Assembly (NCBI GenBank): GCA_013815395.1
Contig: JACDGH010000186.1
Location: 1 to 5,532 of the forward strand
Direction of reading: 5' to 3'
Source: Parachlamydiaceae bacterium
Lineage (GTDB): Bacteria; Chlamydiota; Chlamydiia; Chlamydiales; Parachlamydiaceae
DNA length: 5,532 nucleotides
The notes below the pieces were generated by a model. It ran no database searches, was not told the origin of the DNA, and saw nothing but the letters and a program-made list of their open reading frames with translations. A program made the position numbers and the translations under genes. This document shows positions 5,402-5,532 of the stretch, piece after piece. Positions within the stretch are counted from its first letter, which is position 1. Each line of letters begins with the position of its first letter.

Positions 5402-5532
5402 ATGAAACACCTTCAAAAAACAACCTCGGATGCGGCACAAAGCCAAACATCAAAAGAAAAATATGAATTGCTTAGCAAAGCTTTCAAAATGTTCTCATTA
5501 GAAACCTCACGTCTTGAATCTGCCTATGCATC
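5402..5532 (+). CDS. N-terminal fragment, 43 codons; possibly a two-component sensor kinase
   Basis: An ATG at 5402 opens a frame that runs off the right edge, with TAGG (5393-5396) as a modest ribosome site and a promoter candidate upstream. The first 20 residues are polar (Gln, Thr, Lys, Ser). Residues 20-43 (KYELLSKAFKMFSLETSRLE and on) look like an amphipathic helix or coiled coil. That segment resembles the N-terminal coiled coil of cytoplasmic NtrB/FleS/AtoS-type histidine kinases, where an 'AF..F...S..L..AY..L' pattern precedes the PAS domain, and chlamydiae do encode an AtoS-like kinase. The fragment is too short to settle this. No signal peptide or membrane segment is visible. Coding is likely; the function is a guess. 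Confidence 0.55.
   Translation, partial: MKHLQKTTSDAAQSQTSKEKYELLSKAFKMFSLETSRLESAYA

Overview
The window reads as a slice of chlamydial chromosome, most likely from an amoeba-associated 'environmental' chlamydia (Parachlamydiaceae-like) rather than a Chlamydia pathogen. Three things point there. The S4 protein looks like chlamydial S4. The nfo, murJ and rpsD genes are close neighbours, as I recall for the C. trachomatis CT624-CT626 region. The DNA is moderately AT-rich with poly-A/T-rich spacers. The taxonomic call rests on reading the sequence and on memory, not on a search.

Layout from left to right. (1) 1-1020, minus: 5' part of asnS (asparaginyl-tRNA synthetase), cut by the left edge. 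(2) 1021-1147: a short spacer with an asnS promoter candidate and two overlapping inverted repeats. (3) 1148-2409, minus: a two-gene unit of an unrecognised 134-residue basic protein followed by nfo (endonuclease IV). The stop of the first and the start of the second share an ATGA. (4) 2410-2725: a 316-base divergent spacer with a dyad around a putative -10 box. (5) 2726-4357, plus: murJ/mviN, the lipid II flippase. (6) 4358-4597: a convergent spacer with a very long hairpin, 33-base arms and then a T-run on the minus strand, which is the rpsD terminator. (7) 4598-5218, minus: rpsD (S4), with a good promoter and Shine-Dalgarno. (8) 5402-5532, plus: the first 43 codons of a gene cut by the right edge, possibly a sensor kinase.

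Functionally this is mostly housekeeping: translation (AsnRS, S4), base-excision DNA repair (Nfo) and peptidoglycan precursor export (MurJ). I see no mobile element, CRISPR array, tRNA/rRNA gene or defence system. The points most worth a second look are the long rpsD hairpin, the unknown protein coupled to nfo, the dyad over that operon's putative promoter, the mutually exclusive hairpins before asnS, AsnRS in a lineage whose pathogenic members lack it, and the apparent loss of a charged residue in MurJ.
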